A stretch of 64,000 nt of DNA from Purshia tridentata (taxonomy: Eukaryota > Streptophyta > Magnoliopsida > Rosales > Rosaceae), in NCBI GenBank assembly GCA_003254885.1, contig QANT01005968.1:16354-80353 (forward strand), in the 5' to 3' direction. A model generated the notes under the pieces. That model was not told where the DNA came from and made no database searches. It worked only from the letters and a program-made list of their open reading frames with translations. Position numbers and translations under genes: made by a program. Below are positions 28,328 to 40,667 of this stretch, in pieces. How positions within the stretch are numbered: position 1 is the stretch's first letter; every line of letters starts with the position of its first letter.

Positions 28328-29823
28328 AGCTGCTGCTATTGCTTCTTCTTCTTCCTTGTGATCGTGCTGGTTCTAACAGCTTCGATCTCTCCCAGAAAGC
28401 TAGAATCTGAGTCCGTGTCACAGGGATAGTTTGGACTTGGGAGTTTGGGAGTGTGGTTTTAAGGGACCGACGCGTGGCGGAATCGTAAGAGGTTTGGTTA
28501 AGATACTGATCTGGTAATAGGGCTTTTTTCGCCTGAGAAAATAAATTCACTTTTTAATTTCTACTTTCTAGATCGTAGATACTACTACTTGATAGGACTA
28601 AGATACCATGGCTTTTTGTGGTAAAAAAAGAGAGAGGGACAAGAATATTCAACGTAGAAATAGAAAGACTTCTATTATTACATTGACTATGCGATCACAT
28701 ATATCTAATCTCAATTTTCAAGAAGATTAAAGCTAATTGCCTTTGCTCAATGTTGCTACTTCCTTGGTCTCTTCATTTATGAGAAGTGATAACTCTTGAA
28801 TCACCCTATTCAAGATTGAATTTGATTACTTTGTTGATACTTTAAATTAAGTTGATTATTCGGGGCAAACCATACACAATTTATGCAAATCTTAAGGATT
28901 ATTCATAAATTAATTAGAGAAACAAATATAATTCATTGTTCTATATATTGTCTTATTAAAAATTGAGGTAAGCAAAGAGTATATGGATTTGGATTATTTG
29001 TTTTTTGTTTTTTTACTTATTTTAATAGTAATCATGTCATATAAATTTAAGAGTTTATATAACTTGGTTCACCTGAAAAAATGATTACGAATTCATTTCC
29101 GCAAGCATACGTTGTAGTAGGTGGAGAAGGACACAGGCGGTAAGTGTAGCCGAAGTCCAAGGCTAGCTTGTTGCTATTGGACTGAAGGTCTAAACCGTGA
29201 GCCCCATTCGTTTATGGACGGACCCAGTCCATTGACTTCATTCTGGTGTGCGATATAGGATTATTATTCAACATTGACCCGACCCAAAAGAGTCCATGAC
29301 TTTCGGCTCCTGAGTTAAGGCCCAAAATAGGAATTCTGAGAAACCGCTTCATATTACCAAAAATATATGTACTTCCAAATTGTACCAATCTCTGCAATGG
29401 CAGCAATGCCATTTCGAAGTATATATATATATATATTTCTTTTGATACTCAATATATATTTTAAACTTGAATGGACCATTTTATCTTTTAGTAAAATTAC
29501 TAATAAAGACAAATTATAACTTTTAAAAAATTAAATTTTCTTTCCATACCCAATACTTAATACCCAACTCCTTTACCAGTCCTAACCTAACCATCCTCAC
29601 TCTCATTCACACCCTCTCTCACACTCACAATAATATCAAATTAAACCCTTACATCAAAACAAAGGCTTTTAGGTAGATGAATGCTGAAATCGTACTCTAT
29701 GAGCCTTCAAATGATGTATGCATGCATTTTGTGTAATTTTTCTGCATTTGTCCATGTTTTAAACGTTTTAGAAATTTTTTGTTCGAGACGTGTTCGGCGA
29801 ACCAGAACTGAACACGACTACAA

Positions 29824-29935
29824 TGTTCGGTTGGAGTTGGTCAAATAAATGAGAAATGTTCGGTTGGAGTCGGTCAAACAAATGAGAAATGTTCGGTTAA
29901 AGTCGGCCGAACAAATGAGAAATGTCGGGTTGATG
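29824..29935. repeat. 33-bp minisatellite, three units plus a partial fourth
   Basis: Units starting tgttcggttggag recur at 29824, 29857, 29890 and (partial) 29923. The period is 33, divisible by three, so the minus strand shows an 11-residue repeat in a short open frame. There is no evidence that this is translated. Confidence 0.85.
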
Positions 29936-31015
29936 CCAATCAAAGATTTGTGACGAACTCGGCAGACTAGAGCCAAATGGCCTCCGACAACATAAATAAT
30001 CCAACCCAAAAATCCACTAAAAACTCAAACTAATGGATAAAATTCATATAAAAACAACAAACCCATCATAAAAAATTTGCCCAAAATAACAAATAAAAAG
30101 CTTAAGGATTGAGATTCGGTGTTCTATTCGGTGGTGGTGAAGGGAATATGGCAGCTATTAGGTATGGTGTTTGCCTGTTGGGTATGGGTGTAGTGTAAAT
30201 GCTTGGGTTGGGAGAAAAATTTATTATTGTTGGATATATGTGTAAAATTGTAGGTAAGGAGAGAAAATTAAAATAATGAGTTGGGTATCTATTAATAAGA
30301 GTAATGTGGTAATTGAGGTTGGGTAAAATAAGAAAAAATTGTTTTAAAAAAGTGGGTGTTGGGTAAATTAAGAAATTGGGTAACAAAATAAGATTGTTGG
30401 TTATAAATAGAAATTTCCAAAAACATATGCAGAGAAAGGAAAATGTGATTTCCAGAGCTAAAATATTTATGGTCAGAGCAAAAACATATAAAAGAAAATG
30501 TAGATTCAAATAATATATATCATGTTTATTTTGCAAATGCAAATATAACATAATAAAATTAAAAATGTACTCGAACAATTTATTATACCCACACACTTCG
30601 AATCGAACATGTACTAGCTCTCTATCTATCTTGTATCATATGAATTCGATTAAGTTTATAATTGAAATACTATTCTTTTAAAAAACCAAATTCCACATAT
30701 GCTCAAGAGAAAAATTTATTAGCATGCGTGGTAGCATATGGCGAGAGACTAATTTAGTAATAATGTACCTAATCTTGCCACTAAGAGAGGCAGAAAAAAA
30801 AAGTAATATAATGTACCTTTAAATACCAATGTAACTACATTTTTGTATATAAAGTCAAAATATTAAAGTCAAATTCTAATTCCCAAATTTAATGAAAAAT
30901 AGATCTGTCCAATGATGCAAATCCAATCTAATACCCAAAAATTTATCACTTTATGATGTATTAAGGATACAATGATCGAGAAATCCAACTCAAACCCCAA
31001 GAATATTTGGGCCAA

Positions 31016-31215
31016 ATCTATTTGAGATTTCACATACCAAACTCATGATACTCCTTGAAGATCTCATATAGTTTTATATGAAATCTAGTCTAAACTTATA
31101 TATGATCTCAAATCCCATAAATATGAGGTATCATATCTATTTGAGATTTTAAATGGCAAACTCTCATAGACCTTAAGGATTTCATGACTAATAATATGAA
31201 ATCTAGTGTAAACTA
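31016..31215. repeat. Degenerate tandem repeat with period about 119 bp
   Basis: The block atctatttgagatttca, with ccaaactc and tatgaaatctagt following, recurs from 31135 with about 80% similarity by eye. No function is apparent. Confidence 0.65.
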
Positions 31216-31868
31216 AATCAAATATATTTGGTGCACATGTAAACGATTAATTAGATTAATGTATATATCTATTTGAATCAAAAAAACGTGGTGTACATGC
31301 AAGTTCTCCATCAGAGGCTCAGAGTTAATTAAGCTTTCCAGATAACTAAGCCCTGGCCCAGTTCCCACTTACAAGAATCTTAACCCCCGCCCTCCATACA
31401 TATAGGATCAGCCAAATTAATATGCATGCAGCAATAATTAGTTGACTTAATTCTCATTATATTCGGTTAACCACTCCGTCCCCACATTTGAGGGGTTAAA
31501 GCTTAATTAGAATCATTTTTTTCACTTTTGACTCTTTCTTACGTGTTTAATTAAGAATATATTTCAAGAAAAATTATGATTAAGAGTAAATCTTATCTAT
31601 TTTCAACGTGAGTATCAAAAATTGAGCTAATTAATTTCTTGAATGACTTATATTAGGTAAGGTAAAACACATGTGACCCCATAGTATAGTGAGCCTAACA
31701 GGTAACAAGGGAAAAACATCTAATTAATCCTGTACCAATTGCCAACAAGTAGAAATTAATATATAACCATCAAGCAAGTATGCAAAGATTAAGATATTAT
31801 AGATCATAAAATTAAGTTGTAATATATATATGAATTAATTCCGACATTCTTTGCCAAAACCGTGTTTT

Positions 31869-31870
<2 letters not shown>

Positions 31871-31900
<30 letters not shown>
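31871..31900. repeat. (TC)15 microsatellite
   Basis: Uninterrupted TC dinucleotide run. Likely length-polymorphic between individuals. Confidence 0.95.
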
Positions 31901-31903
<3 letters not shown>

Positions 31904-34293
31904 CGATCGTGCCAACGCGTTTGTGAGTTGTACACAAGGCTTGCACATCATCACCTGCTAACGACAGCAATGAGGCCAACCCAAATCTAAACATATATGC
32001 ATACTTGCATACAAAGAAAGAGTACAAAACTTGGTGCATGAAAAACAAATACCAACACCGCCAGCAGACAACGCGAAGACCAAACAAATTGGACTACATT
32101 TCCAGGAAACTACCCTTTGAAAAGCAGCACAAGCTAGGTTGGATCTGAGAGTTTTTTGAATAGGGTTTTAAATTGGGCCCGGGTTAATTGAATATTCAAG
32201 CTGACCAAGACATGCATTGTTGGTAGCTCTTCCCACAAAGAACCAGCGCTGTCTTTGCTAATTATTTAATTTGAAGCTTTTTTTGTTGGCATATGAGGCT
32301 TTATCTTTGACATTGCAGGTGTCCATAGAACTTGTGTGGCTAGCATGCATTTTATATCTAAGAACAGTAAGTCAATTTCATTGCATGTGCTTTCCTTAGA
32401 GATACATTGGATTATGCATGCATGGTACTTTGTCGTTTTCATATTAGAAATAACTGAGGATATATCTATAATTGGAATTGTGTAGAAGGATAGGCCATAC
32501 GTACATATGTAAGTGATATATCACATTATCACCTATATATGTGATAATTAATATATGTTCATGGATATATACATTCAGTTAAAAATTAATTATCTAATTC
32601 TATCATTTAACAACATAATTATTCTTTATATGTTACTCCGATTGCCTAAAGATGGTCTTATATTGCCATATTGTTTGATAACGCAAGAATCTTATATTGT
32701 ATTGTATACATACATGTATATATATATATATATATAATATGTTATGCCTTAATATACAGAAAGAACCCCTAAATATGCCTACCATCAAAAGATAATGGTG
32801 ATGGATAGCGATAGCTATTATAGGGACTTTGATAGAAACAACTCCCACACTACCGTAGAGTAGACTCGAGTCGATGAGTAGACTGTCCTTTCATGCGTAC
32901 CGTAGCTATCGACTAAGGGACAACCTAGCTAATTAATTAGGTTCTAAGTACAATTAACCTAATTAAGCAAGTACGTGCACAAACAATTGGCGACCCACTA
33001 ATGGACGGTGCTACGCATCATTCAAGACAATGGACAATTATAACTCCCATTCCAAATTAATATTCAAACCTAACTTTTTCTTCCTCAATTTGAAATCAGT
33101 TAATCAGGGATAACAAGACAGATATAAATGACAAGGAATACCTGTACGTGTGGTAACCCTTCGATAAAGAGATATATATATTGCTTGTAAACAAAAATTC
33201 AACACAGTTACTTTGTGCACCATGTATTTAATTAAGGTCTAGCTATATAGTTACCATAAGAGTAAAGCTTTTAATAATTTAAAGTTTGGGGTCTAATAGT
33301 ACGTGTCTAATATGCATGAGATTAGAGTTTTAAGTTCAAGAGGCTAGGGGTTCAAAATCTTCGACCCAGAACCTTCACTTACTTCCACAATTTAAGTGGA
33401 GTTGTATTATAATACTTACATCTATTTGTTGGCATATTCTCTAACAGCTTATACATAATCGAAATGTAACAAATTCTGCTACAAACACATACAAACAAGA
33501 CTAGATTGGCATGGCTAGGCTGGCTTCGCATTCCTCTCTCTCTCAATCAACCGATAAGCTTGAAACATTTTACGCTTTGGCAGTTGGCTCCATCTCATAT
33601 ATGATATATATGAAAATTAATAATCCCCAATTCTCTTTTTGTAAAGGTGATTTTGACCCTTAATGTAACTTTTTCCTTGAAAAGCCATGAAAGCTTAAGA
33701 ACAAAAGATGTTTTTTTCTAGTGTTGGTCCACATGCCTTTTAAGATAAATATGGGGTGGTGAGTGGGGTATAAAGGTCACCCCCATATAATTATATATTA
33801 ACCAAATATAGTTGGAACTTGGAACTTGGAACTTGGAATCATTTGGCATATAGACCCCACCAATTACAGCGGCTTTCCCTTTGGCTCCTTTTAATTTCCA
33901 AGATTCCTATTGTAATTTAGCAATCGGATAGTTTGGAAATCTAATCACAGCCTCACATCTAGCTGTTAAAAAGTTAAAACCCATCTCAAATTATCGATCA
34001 CACATATTCACTTCCATCAAATCAAGGGACTTATGGGGCCATCCCACATTGCAGGTTCTTTAACCTTTTAACCTTTAGATTTTATTCAAGAGTGAAGTGT
34101 GTGATTGATTATAATTAGAATTTCACGACTCGTGAATTATAAAGTATAGTCGTTTACATAAATGTATACGAATAATAATCAGTTATTAACAAGATATTAT
34201 AACATTGACATTCTTATTCATTTATGGCTTCACATGCTTCAAAAAATATTATAAATTCACTATTTTTTGTGTATTTAAATAAGAATAATAGTA

Positions 34294-34670
34294 GAAAAAT
34301 GCTTGGGTCCTCAAGCTTGAGGACTAACCTTGTCCTCAAGCCCATCAAAAGTCATAATTCCGCCGTGTCGGTTCAAAATCAGAACCGTTCAATTTTTAGA
34401 TTACCTAATAAAGATCATCTCTACAAAAAATCAACTCAATCGGAAATCGTTTGGTTGTACAATTGTCAACAAATAAATATAAGGTCATAGTTAAAAGACC
34501 AAACCATGTATCTATTCGTTAACAGTTATACAACCAAACGATTTTCGATTGAGTTGATTTTTTTTCAGAAATGATCTTTATTAGGTGATCTAAAAATTGA
34601 ACGGTTTTGATCTTTAACCGGCATGACGGAATTATGATTTTTAGCGGGCTTGAGGACCCAAGCATTGTCC
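34294..34670. mobile_element. 377-bp foldback MITE with 9-bp target site duplication (Mutator-like)
   Basis: The 9-bp direct repeat ATAATAGTA flanks the element at 34285-34293 and 34671-34679. The ends are inverted repeats: left gaaaaatgcttgggtcc and right complement ggacaatgcttgggtcc, differing at two positions. Arms extend about 170 bp (accgttcaatttttagat, aaaatcaactcaatcg, atcgtttggttgta against their complements). There is no coding capacity. A 9-bp duplication with long inverted ends is typical of Mutator-like non-autonomous elements; the superfamily is inferred. Confidence 0.88.
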
Positions 34671-35209
34671 ATAATAGTATTGATGCATGTAGTTACTTGC
34701 ATCTTAGAATTTGAACATTAATATCTATAAATTTCTTAATAGAGCCTTCACACATAAGAGCGTATATAAAGCTAAAAGGAACTTGTTTTGGGATGAAGCA
34801 CCAAATGCAAGCCTGCATAAATTCCCAAAATCCCAATCATGTATATACATCATAGCAAAATTAGCAAATATACATGTAAATCTTAAATGTAAAAAGCTCA
34901 TGACTAATGATGTCAAAAAGACGGGCACGCACACAAGGAAAAAAAGATCAAAACGCCTCTCCCCACTCTCTCACTCACTGGGTGGGGCCCAGGGGGTTTA
35001 TTGGACGACTCTCAGTCTCTCACATCACAAATCACCATGGACCCCACAGCGTGTTGCATCACTTCCAATTTATGATTGATGATTGATTTGATTGCAGGCG
35101 CACACCGCACAGCGCCGGTACGGAAACACACAAAGATGAGAGTGCGTTCGAGCGAGCGTGCGCAAAGTCACAAACCTTCCCACTTTTTTTTTTTTTTTTA
35201 ATTTTTAGC

Positions 35210-35210
35210 N
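35210..35210. other. Single N between duplicated short strings
   Basis: The N is preceded by aatttttagc and followed by ttttaaatttttagc, next to a poly-T run. As at 5930, the same short string is present on both sides, which suggests a join or an unresolved homopolymer. Confidence 0.65.
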
Positions 35211-35506
35211 TTTTAAATTTTTAGCAGACTGCACGGATTTCTAAAATGCTTCCAACTGTACGGCCCCAAATGTAAGGGACGTTACTTAACCACCTGAAAG
35301 CAACGTCTCCCCTCAGACCAAAGACTCAAAAAACAGTAACTATCTTCTTCTTTTATTCAGTTCTTCTTTCTAAGAATTTTTATTTTTTTACCGTAGAGTC
35401 GTAGTCTCATAGACGACCAAATAATTAAGGAAGAAAACCGCAGCAGCCTGCCATGTATCATGATGTCAAATGGAGATTAGGCCCAACTTCCCCTATAGCT
35501 AGCTGG

Positions 35507-36532
35507 CTAGCGTGTTGCGGCGGCAATGGCCGGCATAGATACTTTTCCGGCCAAAACAGTGGCAGTGGCAGCGGCGGCGGCGGCGGTGACAGTATCAGGC
35601 GGAAGAATTGTGGGTATTGGGTCTACCAAGAACTTCTCAACAGTTCTCTTGGAGGGTCTCGCAACGAGTTTTTCCCATGCTTGATCCTGGACGCCACGGT
35701 GTTTTAAAAAAACTTCCGTGGCGTCGAGGCGGTGCATGTTCCAATTCCACTTGCTTTGCAGGCGGCGGATTTTTTGGCGTTGGCAACGCGCCAACATGCA
35801 AGTATTTTCCTTAATTTTGGAAATGGCTGCTTGAAAAAGCCTCTCTTGGGTTTGAGAGTCGTTTCCATTGGCTTGGCCACGCAAATACTCATCCATTTCA
35901 GGGACCCCAATCGCTCGTCTGATCCCGCGCGTGTACTCAGCCTCGGAAGTAGTAGGATCGAACATTCTCTTGACCTCATCTATCAACCCCATCTTCACCA
36001 TCTTATCCACGCGCTCGGATACAAAGGAGTTGAGCACCGGCAGAGCCACATCAACCCAAAGAAAACAACACTCGTACTTGATCCGAAACTCGGCGTGGTC
36101 GTCCACCAAAGCTTCGATGTACGAATTCGACCCGCCAGCAATTATTGGGAGGCGGCCTCGCTCCAAAACGGATTCAATGGCCAAAGATGCATCGTGTTTG
36201 AAATCAGTGGATGTGAAGTTGGAATTTGGGTCAACTTCGCCTAACAAGTGATGTGGTACGCCGCGACGCTCCTCCTCGGTGACCTTGTTGGTGACGATAT
36301 CAAGGCCTTTGTAGACTTGCATTTTGTCGGAGTTTATGATCTCCGCCGGATAATGGGTGGCGAGGTCGATGGCCAGCCTGGACTTGCCGGTCCCGGTGGC
36401 TCCCATCAAGATCACAACCTTGTCTTTGCGGCGGAAGAAAGGGTGGTCCATGGTCAGCTGCCCCGGCGGCCTTTGGAAGGTGACCATGGGCTGCATCACT
36501 TGTTTGCAGGCAGACATGTGAATAATTCTCAT
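35507..36532 (-). CDS. IPT5: Adenylate isopentenyltransferase (cytokinin synthase), IPT5-like
   Basis: The enzyme transfers the isopentenyl group of DMAPP to ATP/ADP, the first and rate-limiting step of cytokinin synthesis, usually in plastids for this subgroup. It is one uninterrupted frame of 341 residues, as usual for plant IPTs. Motifs: P-loop GATGTGKS (residues 44-51), NSDKMQVYKGLDIVTNK from residue 67, the substrate-binding GGSNSYIEAL (133-142), CCFLWVDV, and GIRRAIGVPE. The tail has an alanine-rich tract encoded by a GCC/GGC repeat (about 35570-35588) and ends in MPAIAAATR, like the IPT5 branch; there is no CaaX prenylation box as in IPT3. The start at 36532 gives an N-terminus MSACKQVMQP resembling IPT5. 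A good 3' splice site (tttctctctggcag) ends just 19 bases upstream of the ATG, so an intron in the leader is likely. Confidence 0.94.
   Translation of the reverse strand: MRIIHMSACKQVMQPMVTFQRPPGQLTMDHPFFRRKDKVVILMGATGTGKSRLAIDLATHYPAEIINSDKMQVYKGLDIVTNKVTEEERRGVPHHLLGEVDPNSNFTSTDFKHDASLAIESVLERGRLPIIAGGSNSYIEALVDDHAEFRIKYECCFLWVDVALPVLNSFVSERVDKMVKMGLIDEVKRMFDPTTSEAEYTRGIRRAIGVPEMDEYLRGQANGNDSQTQERLFQAAISKIKENTCMLARCQRQKIRRLQSKWNWNMHRLDATEVFLKHRGVQDQAWEKLVARPSKRTVEKFLVDPIPTILPPDTVTAAAAAATATVLAGKVSMPAIAAATR
35558..35590. repeat. GGC-type trinucleotide run coding for the IPT alanine tract
   Basis: The ggcagcggcggcggcggcgg stretch is read on the minus strand as alanine and threonine codons near the IPT C-terminus. 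Length variation would change only alanine number. Confidence 0.8.
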
Positions 36533-36550
36533 TGTTAATTGAAATTAACC

Positions 36551-36570
36551 TGCCAGAGAGAAAGACAGAG
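36551..36570 (-). promoter_or_regulatory. Probable 3' splice site of a leader intron in the IPT gene
   Basis: On the minus strand a pyrimidine-rich tract ending ctctctggcag stands 19 bases upstream of the IPT start codon. The donor cannot be fixed by eye; AAAG|GTACAG near 36673-36683 is one candidate. Confidence 0.4.
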
Positions 36571-38167
36571 TCAGATTTTAATGGAAATTAATTATCCAAA
36601 ATACACATGATGTAACAAACGTAAGCCTCAAATTGAAAATACCCCACATAATTATTAATTCTTGGACCACTGTACCTTTGGTGACAACTAAAAACGCGGC
36701 CACTTGTCGATAAAAAATGGCCTGCAAAAATTTCTTGCTGGCTGCGGAGAAACAGAGAGACAGAGAAGGGTAATGGGTTTTCTCGATCAGCTCCAGGTAC
36801 ATATGCAAACCAAAGCTAGCGAGCTGGCTTCTTCTATTAGCTTCCTATTTTAACCACCACAAAACTGGTACTATATCTTCAATATATAAACACAGATGTA
36901 TATTTACACTTAATTGGGAGGGAAAAAAATTTGTGCGTTTTGAGAAAGTGATTTATGATATATGTCAGGTAGCTAGATTTGTTTTCTCTGTTGTCTTGAA
37001 GCTGATGATGAATATTATCAGTGCCTAAGCACAAGAGAGGTGAGCTTGGGTATTTATAGTAGTGGTGGGAAAACACTAAGCCCACCCAGGGTTGGATACA
37101 AAGAGAGACACATGTACGTCTGCTGGTCATGCGTTTTGTATGCAGAATCAATGTCATAGTGCGGGGCTAGGGTTAGTTCAAAGGACTGAAATGACCAATT
37201 TCTGATCTAGTTAATTGATTAGGGTTTGTTTAATCCTCATTTGAAAAAAAAAAAAAAAAAAAACACTGGGTGGGATAGTTCATTTAAAATTAAGGGTCGT
37301 AGAGTTGTCTCATCTGCACTCAAATTCAATCCCTTTTTTTTCCCAAAAATTAATAATTAAAAAAAAGTAGTGCATGTCCAGAGGGGCCACATTGGGAAGT
37401 ATATTGAACACCATATATGTTTAGATTGGGCCTCTATTCCTAAGAGGGCATGACCTGTTTCAAAAAATCAACATTTTAATGTCTTAAGGAGGTGCGCCTA
37501 TATATATAATATAATTAAAAGTGGGTATAAAAAAAAGTGGGTATGTAATTAGTTTTAGTCAAATCGAAGTAGGAAGACATTAAATATAATTAGTGATCAT
37601 ATAAATTTTCTTAAGTTGGGTTTAGGCTATGTCCTTATTCCGGATCCCCTAAAAAAAATTAGAGAAAAAAATGCCTCACCAAACGATGTGTAATTTGGGT
37701 GGGAATAGGATAGTTGTTTTCGAGAAAGCAGTGGGCAAAAAGAATTTTTCTCTTTTGGTTTTGATACCTTTATTAATATATATATATGGTGAAGGGACAA
37801 GCTGGGGTATAGTGTAGCCCATATATTTGTGATAATTCACTCTTTAATTAATTAATGGCCTTTGATGACAAGTAAAATTAAATTATTCATTCAAACATCA
37901 CGAAAAGAAAAATAATGAACCATTAAATAACTCTTTGAGATGACATCTTTCACTAAAATATATAATTAAACTTTAAATATCTTATGATTCTTATGAATAC
38001 ATAATTTAATCTATCCATATTAACAATAAAAAGTAATTGGTTATTATAAAATTAATTTGAAAATGAGAGCTAAAAGAAGAGAGGGAAAAAAGTGGGGAAA
38101 AAATTGACTAAATTACGAAGTTGAGAGGAAAAATTAATGTACGTACTCATCATATATATATATATAT

Positions 38168-39469
38168 AGGCTTATTATCTATTTTACTCCTTGTAACTAC
38201 ATAATTGTCTCACTTTACCCGTTGTATCTTATTTTACCTCGCTTTACCCTTCACAACTTAATTCCATGTCTCACTTTACCCTTTTCCGTCAACTCCGTCA
38301 GCCAATCCGTTAAATAGGAGACATGGCATGGGTATTTTCGTCTTCCACTCAATTAGAAAAAAACTTAATTAAAAAATAATTTTTTTTTACAAACATTTTA
38401 ATTTAATTAAAACTTAAACATTAAAAAAATAAAAATTTGAAAAAAATAAAAAAACCCCAAACCCAGCCCCTTCCTCCTTCCCCATTCCCCCTTCCCGGCC
38501 CCTTCCCAATCTCCATCCCCAATCTAGCCTCGCCACTAAGCCAGTGTCGCCGCCACCTACCCACCCAAACTCCCGAGCCCCAGCCGCCTAGCCTCGCCAT
38601 CGACCCAACCTAGCCACCAAACCAGCATCGGTGCTGCCCACCCAGCCTCTCGAGCCCATCTTCCCAGCTTCGCTACCCACCCAACGCAGCCACCAAACCC
38701 AACTTCGTCTTACCCAGGCTCCTGAGCACAGCCACCAAGCTTCGCCACCCACTCAGCAAACTCAGCTCCGTCTCACCTAATGCCACCCTTACCTAGCGTC
38801 GTGCCCCACCTCCCCTGAACTTTCTCTCTCCTCTCATTTCTCTGCCTTTTCTCTCTACCTCTCATCCCTCCCTATCGCTGATGATGAAAAAGATGGTGGT
38901 TTGGGGTGGGGGGTGCTCGGGTTGGGTGGGCAGGGTGGTTGGTGAAGCTGGGTTGGGGATCGGGATTGGGAAGGGGGAAGAGGGAAAGGGGAAGGGGGAA
39001 GAAGGCTGGGTTTGGGTTTGGTGGCTGGGCAGGGTGATTGGTGAAAGATGGGTTTCAATTGCATGGATGATGAAGAAAATGGTGGTTTGGGGTGGGTGGT
39101 GGCTGGGGTGGTGGTTGGGGATCAGGATCGGGATCAGGAAGGGGGAAGGAGGAAGGAGGCTCAAGGCTGGGTTTGGATTTTTTTTTTTTTCAAATTTTNA
39201 ATTTTAATTTTTTTTAATGTTTAAGTTTTAATTAAATTAAAAAGTTTGTAAAACAATTATTTTTTAATTAATTTTTTGTCTAATTGAGTCAAGAGACAAA
39301 AATACCCATGCCATGTCACCTATTTAACGGATTGGCTGACGGAGTTGACGAAAAAGGGTAAAGTGAGACACGGAATTGAGTTATGAGGGGTAAAATGAGG
39401 CAAAATAAGATACAGGGGGTAAAGTGAGACAATAATGTAGTTACAAGGGGTAAAATAGATAATAAGCCT
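38168..39469. mobile_element. 1.3-kb foldback element with long inverted arms and a GC-rich strand-asymmetric core
   Basis: Left end aggcttattatctatttta and right end taaaatagataataagcct are exact inverted repeats. The arms continue inwards for about 250-300 bp with matches such as gtctcactttaccc, cgtcaactccgtcagccaat, tccgttaaatag and atggcatgggtattttcgtc against their complements. The core is C-rich from about 38461 to 38880 (repeated gccacc, ccaccc, ccaaac blocks) and G-rich from 38881 to 39175. Flanks are (TA)n on both sides, so the target duplication cannot be defined. The open frames in the core (Pro/Ser-rich or Gly-rich) are composition artefacts. Confidence 0.85.
39199..39199. other. 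Single N in an A/T run inside the foldback element
   Basis: One ambiguous base between caaatttt and aattttaattttt. Probably unresolved homopolymer length. Confidence 0.7.
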
Positions 39470-40667
39470 ATATATATATATATATGAGTGAAAAATGTTG
39501 TCCGCCGTATGTTTAGCGTTGTATAATTTAGGTGTTGGATTGGATTTTGATATATAATATAACTACATGTATTTTTTACTTTATTTCTATGTCAAAATAT
39601 TATGTTTCTTGTTAAATTCAAGAAATTGTGGAAATTTGGTGGTTTTCATGCCAATACATATTTTTTAATCATCACAATTAATATGTCAAATATGTAACTT
39701 GAGTGTTAGGTCTGTTGACGTAAAATATTATACAAAACCGAGCTCAACATATGGTATATACCCTTCTAACTCATGCAACTCATGTAAATATATAACTTAC
39801 GTAGTAAGCATATATAGATACACTTATGCCTCATTTAGTATTTGGGACCCTTGCTTTTTTAGTGGAGCACCATCTGGGTTTCTCGATCTCTTCTCTGGTG
39901 AACTACTTAATTATATTTGTCAATATATGTTCTCCATGCATTTAATATATATATACACACACACAGTTGATCGAACTGCCCCAATACGCTTAACCGCATC
40001 AATGAATAATTAAACTTATCTTGTATATTTTAACTGTTGAAATTTGAATAATGACAATCAACTTTGTTGGAAAATCAGATAATTAAGAAACGTATAAGTT
40101 TTGTACAAACTAGTAATCGATTTGCCACCACATTGATCAATAGGGATCAATAGGCAATCTTATGTAGTGACAAATCCAAGATTTTTAAACTGGAGGGTCA
40201 TGGCGTAAAATGGGCAATAGGGCAAGTGATCGGCACGAAGACTATTGGGTTTGGGGAGGAAGAGCCAGAGAGGGAGTGGGGGACTAGGTAGTGGGGTTTG
40301 TACATATTTGATTTTTCAAGAGTGGGTTGGGGTTTGGGTTTGTATTTAGTTAATATTTTTTTTAAAGTATCCTAGCTTAAAACAGCGTCATTTTTTAGCA
40401 TGATACTTAAAAAAAAGAAAATTATTAGGCTCAAAATTACATCATTTTAGCTAGGTTACTAAGTTCACACAAACACATATGTTATGTGTTCAAACCAAAA
40501 ATATATATTTTAAAAGTGAAATATTTAAAATTGGATAGAAATGTGAGAATATATAATGAACAAATGGAGAGAGATCATTTACCATAAATGAGCAAATTGA
40601 GCTTCAAATGCTTTCTGATTCAGCTAGTAACAGAAAACACTTTCGTCCATGAATCAATAATGCTTTG

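Larger units (their letters stand above)
28328..35506. other. Gene-poor spacer between the DUF21/CBS gene and the IPT gene
   Basis: About 7.2 kb without a recognisable gene. It is AT-rich and holds a 33-bp minisatellite (29824-29935), a degenerate 119-bp tandem repeat (31016-31215), a (TC)15 run (31871-31900), a (TTGGAAC)n run (33812-33837), a (TA)n run near 32716-32737, and a MITE with target duplications (34294-34670). Segments 29470-29600 and 30240-30420 are both rich in taccca/tgggta and may be weak inverted arms of an older element. The long open frames here are low-complexity and lack family motifs. Confidence 0.55.

Noticed and set aside
29470-30420. A larger inverted-repeat element around the minisatellite
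   Set aside because: Both sides share taccca/tgggta motifs, but a continuous inverted alignment and target duplication could not be shown by eye.
30102-30596. 164-residue open frame on the minus strand
   Set aside because: Low-complexity, Ile/Leu/Pro/Asn-rich translation of AT-rich repeat-like DNA, with no recognisable domain and no splice context.
31899-32087. 62-residue minus-strand frame next to the (TC)n run
   Set aside because: Short, with no family motif and no exon-like borders.
35732-36251. Plus-strand frames of 127-170 residues
   Set aside because: Antisense shadows of the IPT coding sequence, which has clear motifs on the minus strand.
38855-39207. Pro/Ser-rich and Gly/Trp-rich open frames on both strands
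   Set aside because: They lie in the C-rich/G-rich core of the foldback element. The composition explains the open frames, and there is no family motif.
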